The notes beneath the pieces are model-generated. The model was not told where the DNA came from, searched no databases, and saw nothing but the letters and a program-made list of their open reading frames with translations. DNA of 39,699 bases from Clostridia bacterium (GTDB lineage: Bacteria; Bacillota; Clostridia; Oscillospirales; Acutalibacteraceae). A program made the translations under genes and the position numbers. Location: the NCBI GenBank assembly GCA_017474125.1, contig JAFVIF010000019.1, forward strand, positions 1 to 39,699. Direction: 5' to 3'. Of this stretch, positions 8,456-16,800 are shown piece after piece (within the stretch, counting starts at the first letter, position 1; each line of letters starts with the position of its first letter).

Positions 8456-8826
8456 GCTTAACCCTAAAACCGGTTTACATAAAGGAGCCCACCGAGCTTC
8501 AATGCGGTCAGGCCGTGCTTGCAATGCTGAGCGATAAAAGCGTTGACGAAATAATCAGTCAATGCGGCACCGAAAAGGAAACAACCTTAAAGCAAATGAA
8601 AAAGGTTTTGACCTTAAACGGCATAGCTTACGAAAATGAAAGAAAAGAAGCATTCACAAAAAGCGATTTGCCGAGCATTGCTGTTTTAAGCCTCGAAACA
8701 CCACGCTGTTGGCATTGGTCGTTGTATTTTGAAGGTACCTTTTACGACCCCGAGCACGGAGTTATGGATGATTTTCCTTTATGTAACAGAAAATATTATT
8801 GGGAAATAAAAAAGCAGTCGATTTGA
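8452..8826 (+). CDS. C39-like papain-fold protein
   Basis: 124 residues. ELQCGQAVLAML (Cys18) is the usual active-site helix of C39/papain-like peptidases; HWSLYFEGTFYDPEHG gives a candidate His88 and Asp99 for the rest of the triad. The chain is short for a full peptidase and has no signal peptide, so it may be a minimal cytosolic cysteine-peptidase-like domain. It is coupled by ATGA to the ECF S component, which could mean a link to the transported compound, but nothing in the sequence names a substrate. The last codons form the left arm of the terminator. Confidence 0.65.
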   Translation: MSLTLKPVYIKEPTELQCGQAVLAMLSDKSVDEIISQCGTEKETTLKQMKKVLTLNGIAYENERKEAFTKSDLPSIAVLSLETPRCWHWSLYFEGTFYDPEHGVMDDFPLCNRKYYWEIKKQSI

Positions 8827-8867
8827 TATGAGCCCCAAACGGAGCATTCACTTCAAATTGACTGCTT
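8812..8867. terminator. Bidirectional terminator between convergent genes
   Basis: AAGCAGTCGATTTGA (8812-8826) pairs with TCAAATTGACTGCTT (8853-8867) with a single G-T wobble. T-rich sequence follows on the plus strand, and A-rich sequence precedes it, giving U-runs in both directions. The left arm includes the last codons of the C39-like gene. Confidence 0.85.
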
Positions 8868-8871
8868 TTCC

Positions 8872-9546
8872 TTATTTTTTAAAGCCTTTTACATAATCTT
8901 CAATTTCAGCCCAAAAACGGTCGGCGATTATCTGCATACCGTAATCACCGGGGTGATTGAATTTACCGTGAGTTTCCTCTAACACTCGCATATCCTCAAG
9001 ATTAACCAAGACTTCGTTATACTTTTCGGCAACCTTTTGCTTTTCGGCATCAAGCACGGGACGGATATAAAAGCCCTGAGAATGAACAACCTTTACGTCT
9101 CTGCCGTCAACAAGGAAGTTGCGTAGGTCTTCGTAGGCCTTTCCAAAGGTTTTAGGCGGATTTTCGGTAACGTCGTATTCCTTATTTACGTTTGCTCCGA
9201 AGAACATTATAATTACGTCGGGTTTAAAATTTTTAGCACCGACGTAATAGTTTTCGGGCTCTCTTACGTAAAACTCACGCTCATAATTTGCAACCTGAAG
9301 AATACTGAATGCGGCATTGGGGCAAATTTCCTTCACCCTTGCCTGAACGAGATGAACGTAATCCTTTTCAATACTGCTTGCGGCCATACCGCAATCGTTT
9401 GTCCATCCCACCTCGGGCTTGGGCGCATGCTTGGTTATGGAGTTACCCACATAAAGCACCCTTATACCGTCACCCTTGTCAAATTCATAATAATCGTATG
9501 TATTTTGATTGGTGGAGGGGATAATATTCTTCTGCAAATCCTTCAT
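8872..9546 (-). CDS. SGNH/GDSL-family hydrolase
   Basis: About 224 residues. Block I is VLYVGNSIT with candidate nucleophile Ser36; block III is FFGANVNKE with the oxyanion-hole Asn; the C-terminal FNHPGDYGMQIIAD supplies the catalytic His. The usual D-x-x-H is replaced by N-H-P-G-D. Likely a cytosolic esterase or carbohydrate deacetylase, as no signal peptide is seen. An ATG at 9552 overlaps the upstream stop (ATGA), but the ATG at 9546 is preferred because GGAG lies 7 bases before it and only 1-2 bases before the upstream one. Downstream of the mtgA-type gene, possibly acting on envelope glycans; that is inference. Confidence 0.85.
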   Translation of the reverse strand: MKDLQKNIIPSTNQNTYDYYEFDKGDGIRVLYVGNSITKHAPKPEVGWTNDCGMAASSIEKDYVHLVQARVKEICPNAAFSILQVANYEREFYVREPENYYVGAKNFKPDVIIMFFGANVNKEYDVTENPPKTFGKAYEDLRNFLVDGRDVKVVHSQGFYIRPVLDAEKQKVAEKYNEVLVNLEDMRVLEETHGKFNHPGDYGMQIIADRFWAEIEDYVKGFKK

Positions 9547-9548
9547 AA

Positions 9549-10274
9549 TCATTCTCCTTTACCGGCTAATATTTCCTCTGCCTTATCCTTTTCAATATAA
9601 CCATATTTAACCATTTTGTCAATAACCTGTTGTTGGCGCTGTGCAGTAAGAGGAGTGTTATTGTCAGGCGAATAAACCGACGGTGCATTGGGCACGCCTG
9701 CAAGCTCGGTTGCGTCAAAATCGGACAAATCCTTGGGATGAACGTCATAATAGCCCATAGCGGCATCGTAAATACAGTAATAACCGCTTCCGTAGTAAAT
9801 ATTATTTACGTAAAACTCAAAAATTTCATCCTTTGAATAATTACGCTCAAGCTCAATAGCCATAAACATTTCGGCAACCTTGCGCACAAGCTTTTTTTCC
9901 TGCGTAAAATAAAGGTTTTTTGCCACCTGCTGTGTTATGGTGCTTCCGCCCTCGGTATATTCCCTTGCCTTTATGTTTTTGAGTATTGCCCGTGCCGTAG
10001 AGACAATACTTATAGGACCGTGTCCGTAATAATTATGGTCCTCGGCGGCTAAAACCGCATTAACGTAAATTTCGGGAAGCTGGTCCTTCGTAATAAAATT
10101 ATCTCTTCCGCGAAGCTCGGCAATTTTAGTTTCAAGAGGACATTCCTCCAAAACTGCCTTATATTCGTTATAGCCTGTTATACCAAGATAGGCTACAGCA
10201 AAACAGCCTACAACTATAACGGTAATCAGTAAAGCGGCAATAATTCTGCCAATCAACCTAAAAACACTTTTCAT
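9549..10274 (-). CDS. mtgA: Monofunctional peptidoglycan glycosyltransferase (GT51)
   Basis: Polymerises lipid II into glycan strands at the outer face of the membrane. The 241-residue protein has one N-terminal transmembrane helix (residues 10-32) and the GT51 motifs: LAAEDHNYYGHG with catalytic Glu78, EGGSTITQQVAKN (108-120), and RKVAEMFMAIELERNYSKDEI with the second glutamate near 135. There is no transpeptidase domain, which separates it from class A penicillin-binding proteins. It follows greA by one base and has no strong ribosome binding site of its own, suggesting coupled translation. In Firmicutes the symbol is sometimes sgtB. Confidence 0.92.
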   Translation of the reverse strand: MKSVFRLIGRIIAALLITVIVVGCFAVAYLGITGYNEYKAVLEECPLETKIAELRGRDNFITKDQLPEIYVNAVLAAEDHNYYGHGPISIVSTARAILKNIKAREYTEGGSTITQQVAKNLYFTQEKKLVRKVAEMFMAIELERNYSKDEIFEFYVNNIYYGSGYYCIYDAAMGYYDVHPKDLSDFDATELAGVPNAPSVYSPDNNTPLTAQRQQQVIDKMVKYGYIEKDKAEEILAGKGE

Positions 10275-10275
10275 A

Positions 10276-10779
10276 TCAGTAAGCTCTTATTCCGAGCGTT
10301 CCGTCGTCCTTTCCCTTTTCAATTTTCCTTATAACCACGTCGTAGCTAAAGCCGTTGTCGGCAGTCACGGTAACTCTATCGCCAAGCTTTTTGCCAAAAA
10401 GAGCTTTACCTAACGGAGATTCCTTACTAACAATATTGCTGAGGGCATCGTGGCGCATTGTAGTAACGATTTGTACCGTTTCCTCCTCGTCATCCTCTTC
10501 AATATAATAGGTAACCTTATCGTAAAGGCCAACGGCATCGGCTTCAGATTCGTCGCTTATTATAACGGCAGTTTTTATCATATTGCGAAGAAAACGAATA
10601 CGGCTTTCATTCTTGCCGCGCTCCTGCTTTGCCGCCTTATATTCAAAGTTTTCGCTTAAATCTCCGTGGCTGCGGGCAAATTTAACCTCTTCCAAAATTT
10701 TGGGGCGCAGAACACCGATACGGTATTCCATTTCCTCCTGCATTTTTTCAATATCCTTTTTAGTAAGCTCGTTGTGCAT
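10276..10779 (-). CDS. greA: Transcription elongation factor GreA/GreB family
   Basis: Rescues backtracked RNA polymerase by stimulating transcript cleavage. The 167-residue product has the N-terminal coiled coil with ARSHGDLSENFEYKAAKQ, including the acidic tip residues (D-L-S-E) that enter the polymerase channel, and a C-terminal FKBP-like domain with SPLGKALFGKKLGD. GAGG lies 8 bases before the ATG. It is preceded on the same transcript by a truncated nicotinamidase-like reading frame, so its upstream region has been rearranged. GreA is the best name, but I cannot separate it from GreB-like paralogues on sequence alone. Confidence 0.93.
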   Translation of the reverse strand: MHNELTKKDIEKMQEEMEYRIGVLRPKILEEVKFARSHGDLSENFEYKAAKQERGKNESRIRFLRNMIKTAVIISDESEADAVGLYDKVTYYIEEDDEEETVQIVTTMRHDALSNIVSKESPLGKALFGKKLGDRVTVTADNGFSYDVVIRKIEKGKDDGTLGIRAY

Positions 10780-10805
10780 TTATAAAACCTCAATCTGGCA
10801 CATTT

Positions 10806-10934
10806 TCATTGTAGTAAGCGCGGCATTATGGCTTTTTCGGCTGCGGCAGGAATAATGCCTACGGCTTCCTCGGTGCCCGGCGCACCGTCAACAAAATCGT
10901 TTTGTATATCAACAACAACCAAAAAATGCTTCAT
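10806..10934 (-). pseudogene. Truncated nicotinamidase/isochorismatase-like cysteine hydrolase
   Basis: The frame reads MKHFLVVVDIQNDFVDG, then PGTEEAV and GIIPAAAEK, which is the start of a nicotinamidase-like cysteine hydrolase including the catalytic Asp of DIQNDF. After about 30 residues the match ends (AIMPRLLQ) and a TGA follows at codon 43. Full family members have about 170-200 residues, with the catalytic Lys and Cys much later; none of that remains before greA begins 27 bases on. A good promoter still drives it, so it now serves as a leader to greA. A short translated product is possible but could not be an active hydrolase. Confidence 0.8.
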
Positions 10935-10954
10935 AACACCGACTCTTTAAAAGT

Positions 10955-10983
10955 ATTATATCAACCATTTATTAAAAGTGCAA
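10955..10983 (-). promoter_or_regulatory. Promoter of the greA-mtgA-SGNH transcript
   Basis: TTGCAC (10983-10978) and TATAAT (10960-10955) are separated by 17 bases, upstream of the nicotinamidase remnant and greA. The -10 box is perfect. Confidence 0.75.
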
Positions 10984-11000
10984 TTACAATTTGGTAATAA

Positions 11001-11077
11001 AAAAGCTGATAGTCCAGACTCCCCGTAAGGAAGGCTACTCTGCTATCAGCTTTTGTGGAAGCGCAAAGCGTTTCCAC
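11001..11077 (-). terminator. Double hairpin terminator after the larA-lipoprotein transcript
   Basis: Two adjacent stems lie downstream of the lipoprotein gene. The first pairs GTGGAAGCG with CGTTTCCAC (11055-11077). The second pairs AAAAGCTGATAG (11001-11012) with CTATCAGCTTTT (11043-11054) and ends in a T-run on the minus strand. The 30-base loop of the second holds further pairing (CAGA with TCTG, and a small CTTCC/GGGGAG stem), so it is larger than an ordinary terminator. Confidence 0.75.
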
Positions 11078-11097
11078 GTTCTATAATCATTATATTA

Positions 11098-11784
11098 TTA
11101 ATCGCGAATAATTCCGTAAGTTTCGGCGTTTAGGTAAAGTGTTCCGCCGTTTCCGTCTTCGCTTGAGTCAAAGGTAACGGCAATTTTTCTGCCCTCCAGC
11201 GCTATATCGCGCGCACCCCAATAATTATTGTCAAGGGTTGCTATTCGTTTAAGGGTTGCTCCGCCGTAAGAAACGGCAAAAAAGTCAGGACCGAAATAAC
11301 CGCAAAGATAAATTGCGTCTTCTCCGAATACGTGCTTTACGGCAAAGCCGTCAAAGTCGCTGTTTTTCCAAAGAAGTTCTCCCGTAACACAGCTTAAGGC
11401 TACTATTTTTCCGCCCTCGCTGTAAAAATATTTATCGCCTTTTTTTCCGATTTCGGTAAAGTTTTCAAGCTGCATTGCAGGATAGCTTCCGCAATTATGG
11501 GTCCACAGCACCTTGCCGTCCTTGTCCTTGGCAATAACGCTTGCCGTCTCATTACCGCTCGCCTCATCAAAGTCAGCCTTTAGCTCCAAATCAACCGCAG
11601 AAGGGTCAAATTCCTCCTCTTTACCGCTCTCGTTTTCTGAAGATTCGGGTTTGCCTATCACGTCACTATTTTCGGCACCGGGTCTGTCAGGTAAAATATC
11701 GGGCAAAAATTTCGGCAATAATGAACAGGAGCAAAGAGAAAGCATTACCATTAAAGCCATAAATAATACTATAAACCGTTTCAT
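11098..11784 (-). CDS. Predicted lipoprotein with PQQ-like propeller repeats
   Basis: 228 residues. The N-terminal signal peptide ends in a lipobox (LSLCSC, Cys20, or Cys18 as alternative). An acidic, low-complexity linker follows (residues 30-62), then a domain with recurring DKDGKVLWTHNCGSYPA, GGKIVALSCVTGELLWKNS and GGTLYLNAETYGII segments, the pattern of PQQ/quinoprotein-type beta-propeller blades. With about 160 residues it has room for three or four blades, fewer than a closed propeller. Probably outer-surface membrane-anchored. It starts 3 bases after larA and ends the transcript. Function unknown; the larA link suggests nothing firm. Confidence 0.75.
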   Translation of the reverse strand: MKRFIVLFMALMVMLSLCSCSLLPKFLPDILPDRPGAENSDVIGKPESSENESGKEEEFDPSAVDLELKADFDEASGNETASVIAKDKDGKVLWTHNCGSYPAMQLENFTEIGKKGDKYFYSEGGKIVALSCVTGELLWKNSDFDGFAVKHVFGEDAIYLCGYFGPDFFAVSYGGATLKRIATLDNNYWGARDIALEGRKIAVTFDSSEDGNGGTLYLNAETYGIIRD

Positions 11785-11787
11785 AGC

Positions 11788-13059
11788 TTACCTCACCATT
11801 ACCGATACGCCGTCGGGAATAGCAACAACGCTCGGTTTATCGTTATTCAAAAGTGCTTTAGCCTTTGTTAATGCTTCCTCAAGGGAATGAGCAGGAAGCA
11901 TATGCATTTTTTCTATTATTTCATCGGGCATATCGGATACGTAAATCACCCTTGCCTTCAATAATATTCTGATAAGAATTTGTGCCTGCCATTGGTCGGG
12001 CACTGTTTCGTTTCTTTTACGGCTTAAAAACAGCTCCATAGTTTTATTAATGTCGGCTTCATCGGCAAGCTGATGATAAAAATGGTCGCCGCCCGTACCG
12101 TCGTCGGAAGCGGCAAGCATAATTATAACGCCGCCCTCCTTAACGGTTGCTTCAGCCGCCGTCATCCCCTTTACGGCCTGATAAACATTTTGGTCTAAGG
12201 GGTAACCGCCGTTTGTGGAAATAACCACGTCAGCCGGAACAGCCTTAACACCGCAAAGGCTTGACAGAAAATCGGTTCCCTTTTTATGCGCGGCCTCCAC
12301 GTCACCTGCAACGGCATAAATAACCTGCTTTTTTTCGTTAAGCACCACGTTGACAACATAGCAAAGCTTAGCCCTTTTAGCCGCCCAAAGCATATCGTTA
12401 TGTATGGGATTATTTACAAGGTTACCCGTTCTTGAATAAGGACTTGCAATAAACTCGCTGCAGTGATTACTAAGCACGGTGGTTCTGCCCGCAATACCGG
12501 GGAGAACGCTCTTTCTGCCACCCGAAAAGCCTGCAAAAAAGTGAGGCTCAATAAAGCCCTCGGCTATAAGCAAATCGGCATCATTTGCTATTTTATTTAT
12601 TTCACAAGCGCCTCCCGAAGGGAGAGTACCTATATTAACGAGCATATCATTATCAAGACAATCGTGAATATAAATGCTTTCGCTGTTAACTATTTCCTCA
12701 CCGAATTTTGCAATAAGCTCAGCCTTAGTGGTGCCTCTGTGACAGCCCGTAGCTATAAGAATGGTAATTTTAGCATCCCTGTTCACGCTTCTTATTTCAT
12801 TAAGCATCGGCGGAATAATCACCTTACTGGGCACGGGACGGGTATGGTCGCTGGCGATTATTACAATATTCCTTTTATCCTTTGCCAAAACGCTTAAGGG
12901 CTCACTCCCCTCGGGTTTAGCCATTGCGTTTTTAACCAACTCAATCTCCCCTGCTTCGGGCTTATAATCGTTAATGGATGATTCCAAAACCCCTGCAAGG
13001 CAATCATCGAAGGTATATTGAAGTTTTTCCTTTCCAAAAGGAAAATTTAAAGTTTTCAT
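11788..13059 (-). CDS. larA: LarA-type nickel-pincer racemase family protein
   Basis: LarA interconverts L- and D-lactate (or other 2-hydroxyacids in homologues) with a covalently bound nickel-pincer nucleotide. The 423-residue protein carries the family motifs: DHTRP at 71-75, GCHRGT with His107, and HFFAGFSGGRK with His173 and cofactor-anchoring Lys183, at positions close to the known His108/His174/Lys184. The maturation genes larB, larC and larE are not in the window, so activity depends on them being elsewhere. Because many LarA homologues act on other hydroxyacids, lactate is only the default substrate. It lies 19 bases after the membrane-protein gene and is probably co-transcribed with it. 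Confidence 0.85.
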   Translation of the reverse strand: MKTLNFPFGKEKLQYTFDDCLAGVLESSINDYKPEAGEIELVKNAMAKPEGSEPLSVLAKDKRNIVIIASDHTRPVPSKVIIPPMLNEIRSVNRDAKITILIATGCHRGTTKAELIAKFGEEIVNSESIYIHDCLDNDMLVNIGTLPSGGACEINKIANDADLLIAEGFIEPHFFAGFSGGRKSVLPGIAGRTTVLSNHCSEFIASPYSRTGNLVNNPIHNDMLWAAKRAKLCYVVNVVLNEKKQVIYAVAGDVEAAHKKGTDFLSSLCGVKAVPADVVISTNGGYPLDQNVYQAVKGMTAAEATVKEGGVIIMLAASDDGTGGDHFYHQLADEADINKTMELFLSRKRNETVPDQWQAQILIRILLKARVIYVSDMPDEIIEKMHMLPAHSLEEALTKAKALLNNDKPSVVAIPDGVSVMVR

Positions 13060-13078
13060 AACATCAACCTTTTATATA

Positions 13079-13693
13079 TTAGTTTTGGTCGTTATCATCG
13101 TTAAGGCTTACTGCCTCGCCGTTAAGGGTTACCGAAGCTCCGTTCAAATCGGTTTGTGCTTCTTCGTTCTGCTCTGTAACAGGTAATTTTTTAAGGTCGG
13201 CATGCGCCTTTATACCCATAGCAAGGCTTACTATTACCCAAACGTGGAAAATAATATCAACAATACCTTCTGCAGAAAAACCGTTAAGAGATAAATACGC
13301 AAGGAAATCCAGCGAAAAGAAAACAAGCGCAAAAACGAGCCAGCCAACCTTTCCCTTGCGCGCAAAAATCCAGCTAAACAAATAAAGCGCCAAAATAACC
13401 GCAGCAATTATAACTGCACCTACGAAAATACCGTCACCGTAGAAAAGCATATTTTCCCCGCCGTAAACCTCGGCAGGATACTTACCGCAAACGTACATTG
13501 CCAAATCGGTTATAGCATAAGGCACGTAAGCAGAAAACAGAAAATAAGTATAGCTGTTTGTAAACAGCAAAATAATATTAAGAAGTGTAAAGGCAAGCAC
13601 CAATAAAATATTTGATACCGAGCTTGAATACTTTTTATTAAGCACCTCGCTTGAAGCCTTTACGGGTTGATGGATGTCTTTTAACCTACTCAT
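13079..13693 (-). CDS. Polytopic membrane protein of unknown function
   Basis: 204 residues with about four or five hydrophobic segments between residues 25 and 160 (SNILLVLAFTLLNIILLF, FVGAVIIAAVILALYLFSWI and VGWLVFALVFFSLDFLAYLSL are the clearest) and a polar tail containing three similar short units (LNGASVT, LNGEAVS, LNDDN). The frame opens at 13759, but the first 22 codons overlap the promoter, and AAGGAG lies before the ATG at 13693, which I take as the start. First gene of the transcript with larA and the lipoprotein. I do not recognise a family. Confidence 0.75.
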   Translation of the reverse strand: MSRLKDIHQPVKASSEVLNKKYSSSVSNILLVLAFTLLNIILLFTNSYTYFLFSAYVPYAITDLAMYVCGKYPAEVYGGENMLFYGDGIFVGAVIIAAVILALYLFSWIFARKGKVGWLVFALVFFSLDFLAYLSLNGFSAEGIVDIIFHVWVIVSLAMGIKAHADLKKLPVTEQNEEAQTDLNGASVTLNGEAVSLNDDNDQN

Positions 13694-13730
13694 AATAATT
13701 CTCCTTTTTAGAGTTTTTTTGACAATAAGC

Positions 13731-13759
13731 ATTATAACAGATAAACGCAATAAAATCAA
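13731..13759 (-). promoter_or_regulatory. Promoter of the membrane protein-larA-lipoprotein transcript
   Basis: TTGATT (13759-13754) and a perfect TATAAT (13736-13731) with a 17-base spacer. It sits directly after the terminator of the upstream esterase gene and rules out the longer start at 13759. Confidence 0.8.
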
Positions 13760-13762
13760 TTT

Positions 13763-13798
13763 AAAAATCCTCCAACATCTGCGTGTTGAAGGATTTTT
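13763..13798. terminator. Terminator after the large esterase gene
   Basis: AAAAATCCTCCAACA (13763-13777) pairs with TGTTGAAGGATTTTT (13784-13798) around a TCTGCG loop, with one G-T pair. The stop codon of the esterase gene is 5 bases upstream on the minus strand. The A/T arms make it work in both directions. Confidence 0.88.
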
Positions 13799-13802
13799 AT
13801 TA

Positions 13803-16800
13803 TTATAAATAGTCGCTTAACTTAAAGGTTGCAAGCCGTATATGGCTTCTGTTTACGGTATACGACATAGCGAGCTCACCGCTTGACGTATACTGCACAA
13901 AGGGATAGAAGCAGCTTCCCTTCATATCAGCCTGTAATACCACTTCGGTTTCGGCAAGGTTTTCGGTACCTATTTTAAGAATACCTATATGGTTTCTGTC
14001 GGTAGGAGCGTAGAACACATACAGCTCGCCATTATAGAATATAAAGTCGCTTCGTGACTGACAGTCGCCCACAAGCACGGGCTTTGCCCATTCTTTTGTT
14101 ATTAAATCGTAATAAGTAAGTATTCCGTAGGGACTGCCTTCGGTTAAAACTCCGTCCTTATACACAGGATCGTTCTGACGTACAAAGTAGTAAACCTTAT
14201 CGTTTAAAACGTATACGGCATTTTCCCACTTAGTATCGTTTTCAAAGCCGTCGTTAGGCTGCGATACGTATTCCCACGTAATAAGGTCTTTACTCTTTAT
14301 AATTGCGGTAAAATAACCGGAATAAGTTCCGGAGTAATAATAAGTTTCTCCGTTTTCAACTCGACTTGACAGCTTTTGCATAATACCTATATCGCTGAAC
14401 ATAGCTTTATAGCCTATACCGTTAACCGTTAGAGCGTTTTTAATACCGGTTGTAGAAAAATCGTTAACCGTATCATTAACCTTAAAGCGGTTTACACCTA
14501 TTTCGCCCAAGGTTTCGGTTTCGGTATTGAATATTCTGTATAAGCGGTAATACTTCCCTTCGATATTCGCGGTCCACAAAATGTAAATATTTTGCGGCTC
14601 ATCAGGCTTTTGCATAATTATGGTATCGTATACACCTACAACACGCTTACCGTACAAATCGTCACCTACCGACTGTATATCCAAAATAACCTTGTTATCG
14701 GGGGTGTTCTCGTCACAGTAAGCCATACGAGCCACCTGATAGGCGGGATTTTCTGCCCCGGACATAGTGTTTGCGTAATAAGACATATAGATTTTGCCGC
14801 CGCTGTATATAAATGTGGAAACGTGGCACATTTTATCAATACCCGTCTTTTCAAAGTCGGACACCTTGTTTTTGCTTATATCGGCAGCAAAATCAACTGC
14901 ATTTTGGTTACTGTTAAGCGAAGTATCTGCTTCAATTATTTTTTGATAATCGGTTACCGCAACGTTTCCGTATACAATAGGCTCCTTATCGGTGATTACG
15001 TCGGGAGAGAAAATTTCCTTAAACTCTTTTTCTTCTATCATAGGCAGCTCAACCTCTTTTACACCTGCAAGTATCAGCTTTAAATTAGCAAGGCCGGTTG
15101 TGTTATATTCTTTATAATCGCTGACTGCATCAGCTCTCAGTTTTTCCTGCTTATTAATTGTTTTCACCCCCGCCAACGCAAGCTTAAGATTTGCAAGGTC
15201 GGTAGTGGTAAGATTGGTGTCCAAATCCAAATCTCCCGGCAAAACAGTTACCGAAGTGCTTTCTAAGGTTGCCGCATTTTTCAAAACGTTTACGTCGCCG
15301 TCCTTTAAAATGCTGTAAAAAGCGCCGATAACAAAATCTTCTTTTTCGCCGTTAAAATTATTCACACCTATGCTTAATGAGCTTATACTGTATATTTTTG
15401 AAAAATCAATTAATTTGATACCGTCAACATTCTTGAAGTATTTAATATCAAACTTTACGTATCCCTTAAAGCCGGATTTCAAATCAAACAGTTCGCCGTC
15501 GGCACCTGCACGCGCGTTTTGCCAAACACCGTAATTTACATCCATAAATTTATAGTTGCTGTTGGAAAACAGCGCTGTTTCGGTATTAATGCCCTGTTTT
15601 AACACTACGTTAAGTAATTTAAGCGAGCAGGTTTCTTTAGAAAACGACGGAATTTCAACGTAGAACATAAAGGAATCCACAAGTGGTTGAAGCGCCACGT
15701 TTAAATCTTTAAGGTTATAGGTGTTCATATAGCCCATATCGGAAACAGTTTCACCGTTCAAGGAAGCAAATCCAACGGGGTTCTTTGCCCAATGTGCTGA
15801 GGTTTCGGCAATTTGAGGCTTTAAATTCACCTTACCCGACGTGCCGTTATAACGAATTGAAATATCGTAGTTTTCGCTATACGCATCATAAGGCAAAACC
15901 ACCATTTCTTTACTTACTAAATCAATGCTGTAATACTTATTAAGATATTTCATAATAAGGGAGTCGGAATTTTCGGTAACACTGTAGAACACGTTACCTA
16001 CCGCAGCGTTTCCGCATTCACCGCCAACCGCATTAAATTTCAAATTGGCGCAGTTAAACACGTACTGTTTATCAAAATCAACCTCTTGCAAATAAGTGAG
16101 CTCGGAGCAGTCGAATTTAATAATACCCTTATAGCCCGAAGGAATACTGAAAATGCCGCTGTCTTTTTCTATAGTGCCCTTTTTCCACTTTGAATTCTCC
16201 AGATAATAAAAAACGTTATTTTCCGCCGCAAGCTTAGACCAACACCATTTATTATCCTGATAAAGCACCATACCATTATCGCAGAATGCCATTCCCCAGC
16301 TCGCTCCCGCTTTTTGGAAGTCTGGAACCTCTACGTAAAACATAACCTCATCATTTTCACAGTTTACGTTTAGGCGCATATTGTCAATGCTTATCTTTTC
16401 GGTACTGCCCGTTACAACCTTTTCACTGCTTAAAACACAAGCGCCCTTATAACTTGCTATAGCATTTTCACGATGAGTTTCAGCAGCAGGCTGACTAACA
16501 GAATAATCTAAAGAAAAGGTTGTTTTATTTATAGTGGGAATAGTCGACGGAGCCGATTTAAGGTCATATGGAGTAAAATATTCTGTAATATCGGTAGCCG
16601 TAATTGAAGTTCCGTCACCCAGCCATTTAACGTAAACGGCATCATAATTGCTTACGAGCTCATTTTCTTTTGCTTCCCTTGTAAAAGCTTTATCGGTGTA
16701 AAAGCCTCCAAAATAATAGCCCTTTCTGTATGGCTTCGAAAGCTCTTCAAATACGGTTGATTTGAAAACGTTTATTTCTTTGTCGGCACCGTCGTAGTTA

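Noticed and set aside
13694-13759. N-terminal extension of the membrane protein before 13693
   Set aside because: The extension overlaps a TTGATT/TATAAT promoter and a strong ribosome binding site precedes the inner ATG.
14592-15083. A 163-codon plus-strand frame over the esterase gene
   Set aside because: Antisense to a well-supported propeller-like domain; no ribosome binding site or known motif.
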